Notes: generated by a model from the sequence alone, not told the origin. A stretch of DNA of 64,000 bases from Deltaproteobacteria bacterium (GCA_016931115.1 JAFGFM010000092.1:18703-82702); one strand, 5' to 3'. Shown: positions 1 through 8,690, counted from the stretch's first letter. Numbers and translations are program-made.

Positions 1-786
1 CATCTGTCCTGATATTATGCTTCCAAGCCCCAGGCCGACCGGCGGAGAAACCGCTATGTGCCCAGGGGTCAGGTCCTGATACCCCTGCATTACCCATGAA
101 AGTGCAAATGTAGACAGGAACGTCATCCAGAAGGTCGGAAGGCCGAACACCTTTTTAAAGTCCTTTGACACACGCTCCTTTGGTGCCTGATCCTCTATTG
201 ATCCGGGTGATTCCGGACCGAAAATAAAAATTACGCTTAATATGACAGCAATAATCATAAGACCGCCAAGTATTGTAAGCGCAGTATTCCAGCTTCTTGT
301 TTGTGCGATGACAGGACCGACATTAAGACCTGCGATAATACCCATAGAAAGAGAGGCACCTGTGACGCCCTGAACCATTGACCTTTGAGTGCGGGGAAAC
401 CATTCCGATGCCATTTTAGGGCCTGATGCGGTTATAGGTCCGCATCCAAGACCCTGAAGTCCGCGAATAACAATAAGCCCAGCCACCGAGGTGCCAAATG
501 CTGGAAGGAGCAGTGCTGCAACGGTCTCCAGCGAACAGAACAGGACATATGTTTTTGCAAGTCCCCACCGGTCAATTACCATACCACTTATGAGTCCGCC
601 TATTGCAACCATCAACGTGAAAGGCAGCATAGAAGCTGCAGTTGCTGCGCCAAGATTTAAATTAAGAGATTCAGCTATTGATCCCACCAGCGGGGAAGGA
701 CCAATCAGGGCCATCCCTTGCAGTAAATGGGCAGCTATAATTGTTATCAGCGGAAACCAGCGGTACTTTGGATACATAATTGTCAT
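1..786 (-). CDS. MFS transporter, C-terminus beyond window
   Basis: This is the N-terminal 262 residues of a major facilitator superfamily permease that runs off the left edge. The translation begins MTIMYPKYRWFPL and shows alternating hydrophobic helices. The loop GGLISGMVIDRWGLAK after helix 2 matches the MFS signature loop (G-x(3)-D-R-x-G-x-[KR]). A longer cytoplasmic loop with charged residues (SIEDQAPKERVSKDFKK) follows helix 6. The ATG overlaps the TAA of the upstream dehydrogenase gene (TAATG), so it is the last visible gene of the minus-strand catabolic operon and is probably translationally coupled. By context it may import the acid that the operon degrades. The substrate cannot be told from sequence. 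Confidence 0.85.
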   Translation of the reverse strand, partial: MTIMYPKYRWFPLITIIAAHLLQGMALIGPSPLVGSIAESLNLNLGAATAASMLPFTLMVAIGGLISGMVIDRWGLAKTYVLFCSLETVAALLLPAFGTSVAGLIVIRGLQGLGCGPITASGPKMASEWFPRTQRSMVQGVTGASLSMGIIAGLNVGPVIAQTRSWNTALTILGGLMIIAVILSVIFIFGPESPGSIEDQAPKERVSKDFKKVFGLPTFWMTFLSTFALSWVMQGYQDLTPGHIAVSPPVGLGLGSIISGQM

Positions 787-1727
787 TATGTTTTAACTCC
801 TTCTTTTATAACCCCCATCAGGTATTTCTGGAGCCTCTTTCTTGACTCGTCAGCTTTATTCTCAGGCCATTCCTGAAATCCCTTACCGGACTTAAAACCA
901 AGACTTCTTTCCTCAACCAGTTTCCTCAATAGAGGAGATGGTTCAGGCGAACTCTCAAGGTGTTTCAGGATATAATCATGAATAGCAAGTGTAAGATCTG
1001 TACCGACCATGTCAGCATTTTCCATAGGAGCAAGGACAGGCAGCCTTAAACCGAACCCGTATTTTACACATTCATCAACCGTTGCTGCATCAGCGATACC
1101 CTTCTCGACTATGGAGATGGCTTCCCGCCAGAGTGCATGCTGTAAACGATTGGCTACAAACCCGGGAACGTCTTTGTTGACCCGGACAGGATGCTTTCCT
1201 ACAGATTGGAGCAGAGAAAAAGTCTTCTCCATTGTTTCATCTGGTGTATCCTTTCCGCGGATAACCTCAACCAGCGGGATCAGGTATGGCGGGTTCCAGA
1301 AGTGGGTACCAATGATCCTGTCACGGTATTTTGATTTCGAGGCTATTTCCGTAATGCTTATGACAGAGGTATTTGTGGCAAGTATTGTTTCCCGCCGACA
1401 CAGGGAATCCAGTTGCTGGAAAATATTCTGTTTCAGGTCAAGTTTTTCTGAAACGGCCTCAACCACAAAATCTGCTTCGGATACTGCCTCAGACATCTCC
1501 ATGGTAAATTTTATCCGTGAAATTACCGAATCAATATCCTTGTATGAGCCGATACCATTTTCGGCCATTAAAGTCAGGTTTGCTCGGATATTTTTTGCCG
1601 CATTGGCAAGAAACTCCTCATTTAAATCCATCAATGTAACCGGGTATCCATTTTGGGCAAAAACCTGGGCAATGCCATGTCCCATAAGGCCGGCGCCAAT
1701 GATGGATATATTCTGCATCTCCGACAT
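786..1727 (-). CDS. 3-hydroxyacyl-CoA dehydrogenase-like (carnitine dehydrogenase-like) oxidoreductase
   Basis: NAD-dependent beta-hydroxy acid dehydrogenase of the 3-hydroxyacyl-CoA dehydrogenase fold, 313 residues from the chosen start. The Rossmann motif GAGLMGHGIA lies at residues 11-20. A catalytic-type GTHFWNPP segment sits near residue 145, and the C-terminal helical domain (VPGFVANRLQHALWREA) begins near 185. The start at 1727 is chosen because a GGAGG precedes it by 9 nt; a longer frame opening at 1754 would overlap the SDR stop. The single-domain length fits 3-hydroxybutyryl-CoA, L-carnitine and related dehydrogenases. Next to a BKACE-family gene, oxidation of a beta-hydroxy acid to the beta-keto acid that BKACE cleaves is plausible, but the substrate is inferred only. 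Confidence 0.85.
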   Translation of the reverse strand: MSEMQNISIIGAGLMGHGIAQVFAQNGYPVTLMDLNEEFLANAAKNIRANLTLMAENGIGSYKDIDSVISRIKFTMEMSEAVSEADFVVEAVSEKLDLKQNIFQQLDSLCRRETILATNTSVISITEIASKSKYRDRIIGTHFWNPPYLIPLVEVIRGKDTPDETMEKTFSLLQSVGKHPVRVNKDVPGFVANRLQHALWREAISIVEKGIADAATVDECVKYGFGLRLPVLAPMENADMVGTDLTLAIHDYILKHLESSPEPSPLLRKLVEERSLGFKSGKGFQEWPENKADESRKRLQKYLMGVIKEGVKT

Positions 1728-1740
1728 ATCACAACCCCTC

Positions 1741-2529
1741 CTATCCGGCCGCATACCCTCCGTCTGTGTGGATAATGGCTCCTGTTATAAAATCCGAGGC
1801 CTTTGAACAAAGGTAGATAACAATTCCTATAAAATCTTCAGGTTCGCCAAGTCTGCCGATCGGGATACGTTTTAAAAAATTCTTGTAGAATGCATTGTCA
1901 TCAAACATCCACTGGGTCAAAGCCGTTCTGAAGACAGTGGGCGCTATGGCATTTACATTTATGCCGTACTGCCCCCATTCACAGCCGAGTGTCTTTGCAA
2001 GAAGATGGACAGCCCCCTTTGAAGTGCTGTACCCGGAGTAATTGGCCATACCCAGATCACCCCTTGCCGAACCCAAAAGGACAACCTTTCCGCCCTTACC
2101 CTGTTCAATCATCACCTTTCCTGCCTCCTTGCAGAACAGGTAAGTACCTTTTACATTGGTATCCATTATCATTTCCCATTCTTCAAGGGGCTGTTCAATA
2201 ATCGGAGCAGGTTTACTCGTACCGGCTGCAGTAATAAGAATGTCCACCCTCCCGAAGGTGTTAACTGTTTCCTTTACTACCCTCTTAACATCATCATGAT
2301 TTACAGGAGATCCTGCTGCAAAAGATGCGATCCCGCCTTCCTTTTTTATCTTTTCTACAAGCGATTTAAGTTTATCCTCACCACGTCCTGTGGCCATGAC
2401 CTTTGCGCCTGCCATAGCAAGTGCCATACTTATTACACTCCCAAAACCCCCGGTTGCACCTGTGACAATGGCCACCTTTCCAGTAATATCAAAAAGATCC
2501 TTTAACAATTCATCACCCTTTTTCATCAT
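1741..2529 (-). CDS. SDR-family oxidoreductase
   Basis: Classical short-chain dehydrogenase/reductase of 262 residues. The NAD(P) motif TGATGGFG is at residues 23-30. A mid-protein NNAG-like element appears as ITAAGTS, and the catalytic Y-x3-K is in SGYSTSKGAVH. The C-terminal end ITGAIIHTDGGYAAG is typical of FabG/gluconate 5-dehydrogenase-like SDRs. The start at 2529 is the first of two adjacent ATGs and has AAGGAGA about 6 nt upstream; a longer frame exists but lacks a ribosome-binding site. The gene sits between the BKACE and hydroxyacyl-CoA dehydrogenase genes and overlaps the latter's leader. It probably oxidises or reduces an intermediate of the same pathway. Confidence 0.88.
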   Translation of the reverse strand: MMKKGDELLKDLFDITGKVAIVTGATGGFGSVISMALAMAGAKVMATGRGEDKLKSLVEKIKKEGGIASFAAGSPVNHDDVKRVVKETVNTFGRVDILITAAGTSKPAPIIEQPLEEWEMIMDTNVKGTYLFCKEAGKVMIEQGKGGKVVLLGSARGDLGMANYSGYSTSKGAVHLLAKTLGCEWGQYGINVNAIAPTVFRTALTQWMFDDNAFYKNFLKRIPIGRLGEPEDFIGIVIYLCSKASDFITGAIIHTDGGYAAG

Positions 2530-2549
2530 TTTCTCCTTTCTATTAGGTA

Positions 2550-2667
2550 GTTGCCCTGTGCCTCTTGTACTGTACAATCATCTGCGGGCAGGCACGCAGG
2601 CCAGCCCCTACTGTAATGTCATCTTTTTTATCTTTCCCTGCGCCTTGAGCCCTGTGCCCTGCGCCCG
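2550..2667. repeat. Intergenic low-complexity repeat patch
   Basis: The gap between the BKACE and SDR genes consists largely of degenerate C-rich units. CCCTGTGCC-like heptamer/nonamer copies are at about 2553-2563 and 2635-2667 (CCCTGCGCC, CCCTGTGCC, CCCTGCGCC). Between them, 2582-2611 reads as a GC-rich palindromic stretch (GCGGGCAGGCACGCAGGCC). It does not look like a gene or a terminator. A related CCCCTGRYYCCTG-type repeat recurs inside pglX (14333-14366 and at the edges of 16345-16775). It is probably one copy of a dispersed repeat family. Confidence 0.5.
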
Positions 2668-2669
2668 TT

Positions 2670-3593
2670 TTAATAATTTACCTTTCCAATACCCTTTAAT
2701 CCCAATATCTCCCTGGCTTCATCAGGCGTTGCCGGTTCATACCCGAGTTCACGAATAATACGGATCGCCTTCTCAACCTGTTCAGCGCTGCTTTTAGCAA
2801 GCACACCTTTCTCTATATACAGGTTGTCTTCAAGGCCAACCCTCCAGAAACCCCCTTCAAGTATATTGATAACTCCCATGGGGAACTGGAACCTTCCTGC
2901 TGCACAGACAGACCATATGAAATCTTCCTTAAGCAGTCTTTTTGATTCCCTTATCAGATACAGGAGGTTGTCGGCTGTTGCAGGAATGCCACCCAGAATG
3001 CCCATCACATACTGGAGGTATACAGGTTTCTTAAGGTATCCTTCTCTTAAGAGCTGGGCTACATTATTTATCTGTCCCACATCATAGATCTCTATTTCAG
3101 GCCTTGTACCTGTCTCATTCATTGTCTTTGAGTAGATATGGAGTGATTCAAAATGATTTGAAAAGATGAAGCTTTCTGTACCCTTCAGATAACCTTCCTC
3201 CCAGTCATATTTGAATTCCCTGTACTTTTCCAGAACCGGGTACAGGGCAAAATTGAGAGAACCTGCATTAAATGTGGCCATTTCAGGTTTCAAGGCACTT
3301 ACTACAGCCAGCCTTTCCTTTGGAGTCATTGTATAACTTCCGCCTGTTGTAGGTGTAATAACCGCATTGCATTCAGCCTTTATACGGCTTAATATCTCCC
3401 TGAATATCTCAACACTGGAAGAGGGTATGCCGTTTTCCGGATTTCTTGCATGTACATGTACTACGGCTGCGCCTGCATTATATGACCTGACCGCCTCTTC
3501 AACCATATCTTCTATCCTGAACGGAAGATATTCCGACATGGATGGCGTGTGGATAGCGCCTGTAAGAGCTGCTGTAATTATAACTTTTCCCAT
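2670..3593 (-). CDS. Beta-keto acid cleavage enzyme (BKACE, DUF849 family)
   Basis: Member of the 3-keto-5-aminohexanoate cleavage (Kce)/BKACE family. These are Zn-dependent TIM-barrel enzymes that split a beta-keto acid with acetyl-CoA to give acetoacetate and a new acyl-CoA. From the chosen start (3593, preceded by AGGAGAT) the protein has 307 residues. It begins MGKVIITAALTGA, has the metal-binding HVHAR motif at residues 46-50, and ends near a conserved-looking LGYEPATPDEAREILG tail. The longer frame from 3620 lacks a ribosome-binding site. Neighbouring SDR and hydroxyacyl-CoA dehydrogenase genes could supply the beta-keto acid. Family members act on many acids (3-keto-5-aminohexanoate, dehydrocarnitine and others); which one applies here is unknown. 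Confidence 0.92.
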   Translation of the reverse strand: MGKVIITAALTGAIHTPSMSEYLPFRIEDMVEEAVRSYNAGAAVVHVHARNPENGIPSSSVEIFREILSRIKAECNAVITPTTGGSYTMTPKERLAVVSALKPEMATFNAGSLNFALYPVLEKYREFKYDWEEGYLKGTESFIFSNHFESLHIYSKTMNETGTRPEIEIYDVGQINNVAQLLREGYLKKPVYLQYVMGILGGIPATADNLLYLIRESKRLLKEDFIWSVCAAGRFQFPMGVINILEGGFWRVGLEDNLYIEKGVLAKSSAEQVEKAIRIIRELGYEPATPDEAREILGLKGIGKVNY

Positions 3594-3658
3594 AATAATA
3601 TCTCCTGTTATCCAGGTCAATTGACTATGACCGTCATCAACCTGCTGCTTTTACCTTT

Positions 3659-4618
3659 CTATCGTTCGCAGGCCGGTCCGTATCCTGTCCCACAGTAGGT
3701 GTAGGTTCTGTCAGGGACATCATTCAGCTCTGATTCATCGATCTCGGCGACACAGCGCACCATAGCGCCGTCACCCATGTACCAGCGGATCGGGAAGCAG
3801 TAGAACCTGAAACGTTTGCCTGATACCTTGTCCAGATCACCGCCCAGGTTCTCAACCCCGACTATTCCGTGCCCCAGCATCTGCTTGTGGCATGGTTCCC
3901 AGGTCCCCTCACATCCGATTTCTTCCAGATCACCAAATTTGGCATCATAGGCAGCCTTGCCATGGAGCTTTATATAGGCTGCTTTCTCAAATTCGGCATA
4001 TGCCTCTTCACCGAACTGTTCAGCATATTCTACCGTGATGGGTTTTCCGGAAGCCCCTGGCAGGTTCATCTGGGGTGGACCGTTTTTACCCATGGCTGTA
4101 TGGAGAGGATGGTCCAGTGCCTGCATGTCCATGGCCACGCATTTAACCTTGTGTTTTACAAACCATTTACCCGCTTCTACACCTGTCCCGCATGAATAGT
4201 GATAGTATTCTTTGGAGTCGTCGAATTTACGGTGCATCCCGGTATTCAGGCAGACAACCATGCCCTCGAGTTCTTCCGGTTTAATGCCGGCACGTTTACA
4301 GGCATCCTCGAGATGCTCTGGCAGGATCAGGCCCCAGCGGTGTATATTGATTTCAAGGCAGATCGCGTCTCCGGTGTAGGCGTCAACAGGCATTTCGTGG
4401 GTATACCGCGCTCTCTTACCGTTAAACTCACGTTCCATTACATGACGCGGTGCATCGGCATGGGTACCTGTGTGCTGTACGCAATCGACCCTCTGTGTAA
4501 GTACACCGCCCTTTGCCATGGTATGCATTGAGTCTATTACCGGTTTAACGAAATAGGGCCAGCGCGGGATCTCCGCACTGAATGGATGGGTAAGATCAAC
4601 AAATACTTTCTTTTTCAT
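3659..4618 (-). CDS. Cyclase-family metal-dependent hydrolase
   Basis: 319-residue member of the cyclase family that includes kynurenine formamidase and isatin hydrolase. The family metal-binding motif H-x-G-T-H-x-D-x-P-x-H is complete at residues 49-59 (HTGTHADAPRH). It is longer than the usual 210-270 residues, with an extended C-terminal half (FYCFPIRWYMGDGAMVRCVAEIDE) resembling the plant/soil cyclase-type subgroup. A strong AGGAGG lies 9 nt before the ATG at 4618. Within the operon it may hydrolyse or dehydrate a ring or amide substrate before the beta-keto acid steps. The reaction is inferred only from family and context. Confidence 0.85.
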   Translation of the reverse strand: MKKKVFVDLTHPFSAEIPRWPYFVKPVIDSMHTMAKGGVLTQRVDCVQHTGTHADAPRHVMEREFNGKRARYTHEMPVDAYTGDAICLEINIHRWGLILPEHLEDACKRAGIKPEELEGMVVCLNTGMHRKFDDSKEYYHYSCGTGVEAGKWFVKHKVKCVAMDMQALDHPLHTAMGKNGPPQMNLPGASGKPITVEYAEQFGEEAYAEFEKAAYIKLHGKAAYDAKFGDLEEIGCEGTWEPCHKQMLGHGIVGVENLGGDLDKVSGKRFRFYCFPIRWYMGDGAMVRCVAEIDESELNDVPDRTYTYCGTGYGPACER

Positions 4619-4671
4619 TATAATAACCTCCTCATATGTTGATAATTATGATAAAACCTTGAAAATAAAAT

Positions 4672-5004
4672 TTATGTATTAACACTCTCCCGAATTTTTT
4701 CTACCAGTTCAAAACCCTGTATCGTTGTGACTGTGTTGAATGAGATATCAGGCGGCTCTATTGCCATATCCATAATTGCCATTATCTTACGAAAATCATC
4801 AGAGACTATATGTCGTTCAAGCTCTGGCATTGCATCCCATTCTTCTATCAGCAAAAGTTCATCATCATCATCGACATCAGAGTAGAACTTTACTTTTTTA
4901 CATCCCGGCTTTACAGATGTTGAACCGGCTATCGTGTTAAATATGCTCACAACATGCTTCCGATCTGAGGGAGATACCTTCAGGCTAAGGATAAGAACTA
5001 TCAT
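4672..5004 (-). CDS. ABM-domain protein (quinol monooxygenase-like)
   Basis: 110-residue single-domain protein with the dimeric alpha+beta barrel pattern of antibiotic-biosynthesis-monooxygenase (ABM/YgiN-like) proteins. It begins MIVLILSLKVSPSDRK, then has a helix, a strand with GCKKVKFYSDVDDDDELLLIEEWD, and a PELERHIVSDDFRK segment. The family includes cofactor-free quinol monooxygenases, but many members have no known activity and oxygen chemistry would be unexpected in an anaerobe. It is the first gene of the minus-strand catabolic operon, directly behind the divergent regulatory region. The Shine-Dalgarno sequence is weak. Confidence 0.72.
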   Translation of the reverse strand: MIVLILSLKVSPSDRKHVVSIFNTIAGSTSVKPGCKKVKFYSDVDDDDELLLIEEWDAMPELERHIVSDDFRKIMAIMDMAIEPPDISFNTVTTIQGFELVEKIRESVNT

Positions 5005-5045
5005 ATTTTAAGCCCATCTCTTGAAAAGGTGTAATTGATAAGTCA

Positions 5046-5061
5046 TGCGAAGCCCCGTCCG
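5046..5061 (-). promoter_or_regulatory. Candidate sigma-54 (-24/-12) promoter of the catabolic operon
   Basis: On the minus strand, 5061 to 5046 reads CGGACGGGGCTTCGCA. This has the invariant GG and GC of a -24/-12 promoter separated by exactly 10 nt and a final A, but it departs from TGGCACG-N4-TTGCA at several other positions. It lies about 42 nt upstream of the first operon gene. The divergent gene encodes a sigma-54 activator, which makes the site plausible, but the match is weak. Confidence 0.35.
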
Positions 5062-5162
5062 TAAAAACTGAGAAATTTTTTTCTATATTTCAATAAAAGT
5101 AATTATTAACAGGTGGTAATTACAATAAGTATGCCGCCGTGGCAGTTTTTTTATATCGCGGC

Positions 5163-5180
5163 GTATTTTATTGAAAATAC
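5163..5180. promoter_or_regulatory. Short inverted repeat in the divergent intergenic region
   Basis: GTATTTT-ATTG-AAAATAC is a perfect 7-bp inverted repeat. It sits between the catabolic operon and the divergent activator, flanked by ATATCGCG on the left and CGATAT on the right. It could be an enhancer-type binding site for the activator. No direct evidence beyond symmetry and location. Confidence 0.3.
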
Positions 5181-5234
5181 ACGATATATCCTGATCAAAT
5201 CATTTTACGTGGAGGAATTGTATAAATATTACTG

Positions 5235-5265
5235 GCGAAATATCGCTTTTTTTGCGATATTTCGC
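5235..5265. promoter_or_regulatory. Perfect 12-bp inverted repeat before the activator gene
   Basis: GCGAAATATCGC and GCGATATTTCGC form a perfect 12-bp inverted repeat around a run of seven T. It ends 28 nt before the chosen activator start and lies about 185 nt upstream of the candidate sigma-54 promoter of the opposing operon. That is a usual distance for an upstream activator site. It could bind the Fis-type HTH of the activator, or act as a leader hairpin in the activator mRNA. Confidence 0.45.
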
Positions 5266-5293
5266 TAAACGGATTTTTAACGGAGAAGATCAA

Positions 5294-7156
5294 ATGGGCC
5301 GGATACCTGGTAAAAAGGCAAGGGTAACAGTACAAAAGAGCACGGGAAAAGAAATTCAGGATACCATAAAAATTAATAGTACACCTGATATGGAGAACGG
5401 ATTCCAGAGTCTGATAGAAAATGCTGTGGTCGGGTTTTACCGTACAAATGAAGATGGTGAATTTTTCCTTGCCAACAGACGGCTGGCCCAGATGCTCGGG
5501 TTCAACTCAAAGGAGGAGTTGTTAAAATCTTGCACCAATGCTGCAGAGCTTTACGTAGACCCGAAGGAGAGAGATGGTATAGTACACAGGATGAAATCCC
5601 AGGGATTCGTTGACGGCGCGGAAATCAGGCTCAAACGAAGAGATGGTGAGGCTATATGGACCAGTATCAGGGCCAGGGCTGTAAAAGCTAAATCGGGTAA
5701 AACCATATATGAAGGATTCATTATGGATATTACCGACAAAAAGGCTGCGGCCAATGCTCTTCAGGGGAGTGAGAAGAGATTCAGAATGCTTGTTGAACAG
5801 GCTGGTGATGGCTTTTTCATACATGATTATCTTGGCAAGATAATGGATGTCAACCTGACAGCCTGCGAAATGCTGGGTTATAGCAGAGATGAACTTCTAA
5901 AGATGAGTATATCCGATGTTGATATGGATGTAGCGGAAAAGGGGCACAGAGACAGATACTGGGGCTCTTTACAATCAGAAAAACATATCACCTTTGAAGG
6001 CATTCACAGGAGGAAAGATGGAAGCACATTTCCTGTGGAAGTTCGTCTGGGGCGCGTTGACCTTGAGGAAAAGCCCCTTCTCCTTTCCCTCACAAGAGAT
6101 GTTACAGAAAGAAAAAAATCTGAAAATGAACTTAAAAAGGCATTTACAGAAATTAATGCCCTGAAGAATCAGCTTGAAGAAGAAAATATCTATCTCAGAA
6201 AAGAGGTGGAAACCAGATACAGGCACAATGAAATCATTGGAGAGAGCAGGGCTATCAAAAAAGTTCTCATGGCAGTGGAAAGGGTTGCAAAGGAGAACAC
6301 AAGTGTTCTTATTACTGGAGAAACCGGTACTGGAAAAGAGATGCTGGCAAGGGCAATACATAACCTGAGCCCCAGGAATGTCCGTTCCATGATAAGGGTA
6401 AATTGTGCGGCATTACCGGCGAGCCTTATCGAGAGTGAGTTATTCGGACGTGAAAAGGGCGCATTTACAGGTGCCGCATCCAGACAGGCCGGCCGGTTTG
6501 AAGCTGCTGACAAATCAACTATATTCCTTGATGAAATCGGGGACCTTCCGCTGGAACTCCAGGCCAAACTTTTAAGGGTTCTTGAAGACGGCACATTTGA
6601 AAGGCTTGGCAGTGCAAAAACAGTGTCTGTAGACGTTCGTGTAATAGCCGCTACAAATCACAATCTGGCTGAGCTCGTAAAGAAGGATGTATTCAGGAGA
6701 GATTTATTCTATCGCCTTAATGTTTTCCCTATCATGGTTCCTCCCCTGCGGGAGAGAAGGGAAGACATTCCGCTCCTCGTATGGGCCTTTGTTGAGGAGT
6801 TTTCCCAGAGCATGGGTAAATCCATAAAAATAATTCCCAAAAAAATTATGGATGAGTTGCAGAGCTATAACTGGCCGGGTAATGTGAGAGAACTCAAAAA
6901 CGTTATTGAACGTGGTATGATAATGAGCAGCGGATCAACACTGAGACTGGAACAAGAGCAGGCGGAAGCTGCCCCTGCAATCATGAATATGTCAATGGAA
7001 GATGTGGAAAGAGAACACATTAAACATGTGCTGCTGTCAACAGGATGGAGGGTAAGCGGCAGGAATGGTGCAGCCAGAATATTGGGATTGAAAGACTCAA
7101 CACTCAGGTCACGTTTGATTAAACTTGGAATCACGAGGCAGTCATTAAATCATTGA
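5294..7156 (+). CDS. Sigma-54-dependent activator with two PAS domains
   Basis: 620-residue bacterial enhancer-binding protein. Two PAS domains span about residues 35-150 and 160-280 (each ends in a ...DITDKK/DVTERKKSE-type boundary), followed by a coiled-coil linker. The AAA+ domain has Walker A GETGTGKE at 342-349, the sigma-54 contact loop GAFTGA at 389-394, and a DEIGDLPL Walker B. A Fis-type HTH (GRNGAARILGLKDSTLRSRL) closes the protein. The start at 5294 is preceded by GGAGAAGATCAA; an in-frame TTG at 5252 lies inside the inverted repeat and is less likely. There is no receiver domain, so the PAS domains probably sense a ligand or metabolite directly. Its divergent position points to control of the 1-5004 operon. 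Confidence 0.93.
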   Translation: MGRIPGKKARVTVQKSTGKEIQDTIKINSTPDMENGFQSLIENAVVGFYRTNEDGEFFLANRRLAQMLGFNSKEELLKSCTNAAELYVDPKERDGIVHRMKSQGFVDGAEIRLKRRDGEAIWTSIRARAVKAKSGKTIYEGFIMDITDKKAAANALQGSEKRFRMLVEQAGDGFFIHDYLGKIMDVNLTACEMLGYSRDELLKMSISDVDMDVAEKGHRDRYWGSLQSEKHITFEGIHRRKDGSTFPVEVRLGRVDLEEKPLLLSLTRDVTERKKSENELKKAFTEINALKNQLEEENIYLRKEVETRYRHNEIIGESRAIKKVLMAVERVAKENTSVLITGETGTGKEMLARAIHNLSPRNVRSMIRVNCAALPASLIESELFGREKGAFTGAASRQAGRFEAADKSTIFLDEIGDLPLELQAKLLRVLEDGTFERLGSAKTVSVDVRVIAATNHNLAELVKKDVFRRDLFYRLNVFPIMVPPLRERREDIPLLVWAFVEEFSQSMGKSIKIIPKKIMDELQSYNWPGNVRELKNVIERGMIMSSGSTLRLEQEQAEAAPAIMNMSMEDVEREHIKHVLLSTGWRVSGRNGAARILGLKDSTLRSRLIKLGITRQSLNH

Positions 7157-7196
7157 TTGATATGCCAGCAGAATGTGTTGTTTAAAATGATTTTCT

Positions 7197-8558
7197 TTAA
7201 TTAGTTTTTCTTGCCACTACCACATGTCTGCTTGTTACACCCAGTATCTTTTTTTTCTCCATTTCGGCTGCAGCATCGCCCTGGAATTTCTCAGGTGACA
7301 TGGGTGCCTGGATCAGATCGTCGATACGCCAACCGGCCTTTTCAATTCTTTCTGCATAATCGTTAATCAATATAGACTTTTCAGGGATTTCGTCCATGGC
7401 AGGGGTATTCCAAAAGTCTCTCCAGTCGGAGCATATCATCACGAGCCTTGTACTCTTTTTGCTGTTCTCATTGGCCAGTTTCAGGAATGCTTCAAGAAAC
7501 TTCAGATACTCTTCTTTTTCCAGTTTCGATATATAATCTTCTTTGCTTTTATAATAGGGAGGATCAAAAATAATGAGATCCGGTTTTGTCTTGACCTTGA
7601 CCGGCCATTTAAGATTCTTAAAGTCCCACATATGAGGCTCTATTTCCGGTCTTGTATCCGGGCGGTCCGCCATATCAAAGCTCCAGCAGCGACGGTTGAG
7701 GGCAAGGCATATATCAGTCACCAACCCGCCACCAGCCATGGGATCAAAAACCAGGTCATTCTCTTCAGAGAAAAAATAAAGTATATTGGCTATAATCTGT
7801 GCAGGTAATCTTCCCGTCCATTCATCACCGAATCTTTTATCAGGTTCGGACCACTCCCAGTAATTCCACTGCTCGATTTTTCACTGTAGTTCACTGCATT
7901 TATCCAGGTACTCTTCCCCCTCCAGTTTAATCGCCCAGACCAGAGGTTCAGGCCAGCCGTGCTTTTCAGCAACCTGTGAGACTGCAAAGCCTTTTTCGAG
8001 ATCGTTATTTGGGTTTATGGTTTCCCTTGTCTCATTCAGTCTTACTGCAATCCTGTCCTGGGGAATACCAAGTCTGTTCATACAAAATATCTTGATATCC
8101 ATATCGAGCTGTATCGATGCACGAAGATCAAGGATATATCTATCTACTGCCTGTCTTGAACGACCCACAGCCTTTCCGATCTCATCCGAGCGTAATTTCG
8201 GATTATTCTGATACGCCCTCCTTGCAGTATCTTTCGCCTCTTCCTCTTTAAGCTGTCTGGGACCAATTGCCTTTTGGGCAGCATACAGTAGAGGATCGAC
8301 TCCATTAAGCTCGATTATTTCTGCAGGCGCCTCTTTTTTCCCGATACCCCTATAGGCATGAAACCGATGTGCGCCATCCAGGATGCGGTATTTACCCGGT
8401 TCATCTGGATGCCTTTCCAGGTGAATGGGCTCAAACTTAAACCCATCCCGCATGTTTTCTTCAAACATGGCGACTCTCTTATGGTCAATGCTGCTGCGCG
8501 GATAGATCCTGTTGTCCAGGATAATGTCGGAGATCTTAATGGATTGCACTTTACTCAT
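7197..8558 (-). pseudogene. ParB-domain DNA methyltransferase, interrupted by in-frame TGA
   Basis: Two halves in one reading frame are separated by a single TGA at 7883-7881. The N-terminal half (8558-7884) has a ParB/sulfiredoxin-type domain (ILDGAHRFHAYRG) and a helix-turn-helix (SDEIGKAVGRSRQAVDRYI). The C-terminal half begins KIEQWNYWEWSEPDKRFGDEW and carries the SAM motif DPMAGGG, a catalytic DPPY (FDPPYYKS) and a C-terminal fold typical of N4/N6 DNA methylases. No ATG, GTG or TTG lies between the TGA and DPMAGGG, so the second half has no start of its own that keeps the SAM motif. A single ParB-methylase fusion of about 453 residues is the likely ancestral form, with TGA possibly replacing a TGG Trp codon. 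It follows brxL and may be part of the same island. Confidence 0.8.
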
Positions 8559-8690
8559 TTTGTCACCTTTCGTTGGTTTAAAAGTAAGTTTTTACATAAC
8601 AAAGGGCATAGCTTAAATGCCTCTCTGATGGCTTCAATTACTTCGACATTAAGATTGAACCCTTAAACAACATGAGCTAATAGGAGACTT

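Noticed and set aside
1009-1806. 265-residue open frame antisense to the hydroxyacyl-CoA dehydrogenase
   Set aside because: It is the shadow of a well supported gene on the other strand, with Ser/Arg-rich non-protein-like sequence.
5152-5170. Sigma-54 promoter TGGCAG near 5139 for the activator gene
   Set aside because: The -12 box reads TTATA instead of TTGC, so the spacing GG-N10-GC is not met.
7881-7883. Selenocysteine or reassigned TGA in the ParB-methyltransferase
   Set aside because: I see no convincing SECIS-like hairpin just after the TGA, no Sec-type redox motif, and TGA ends several other genes in the window.
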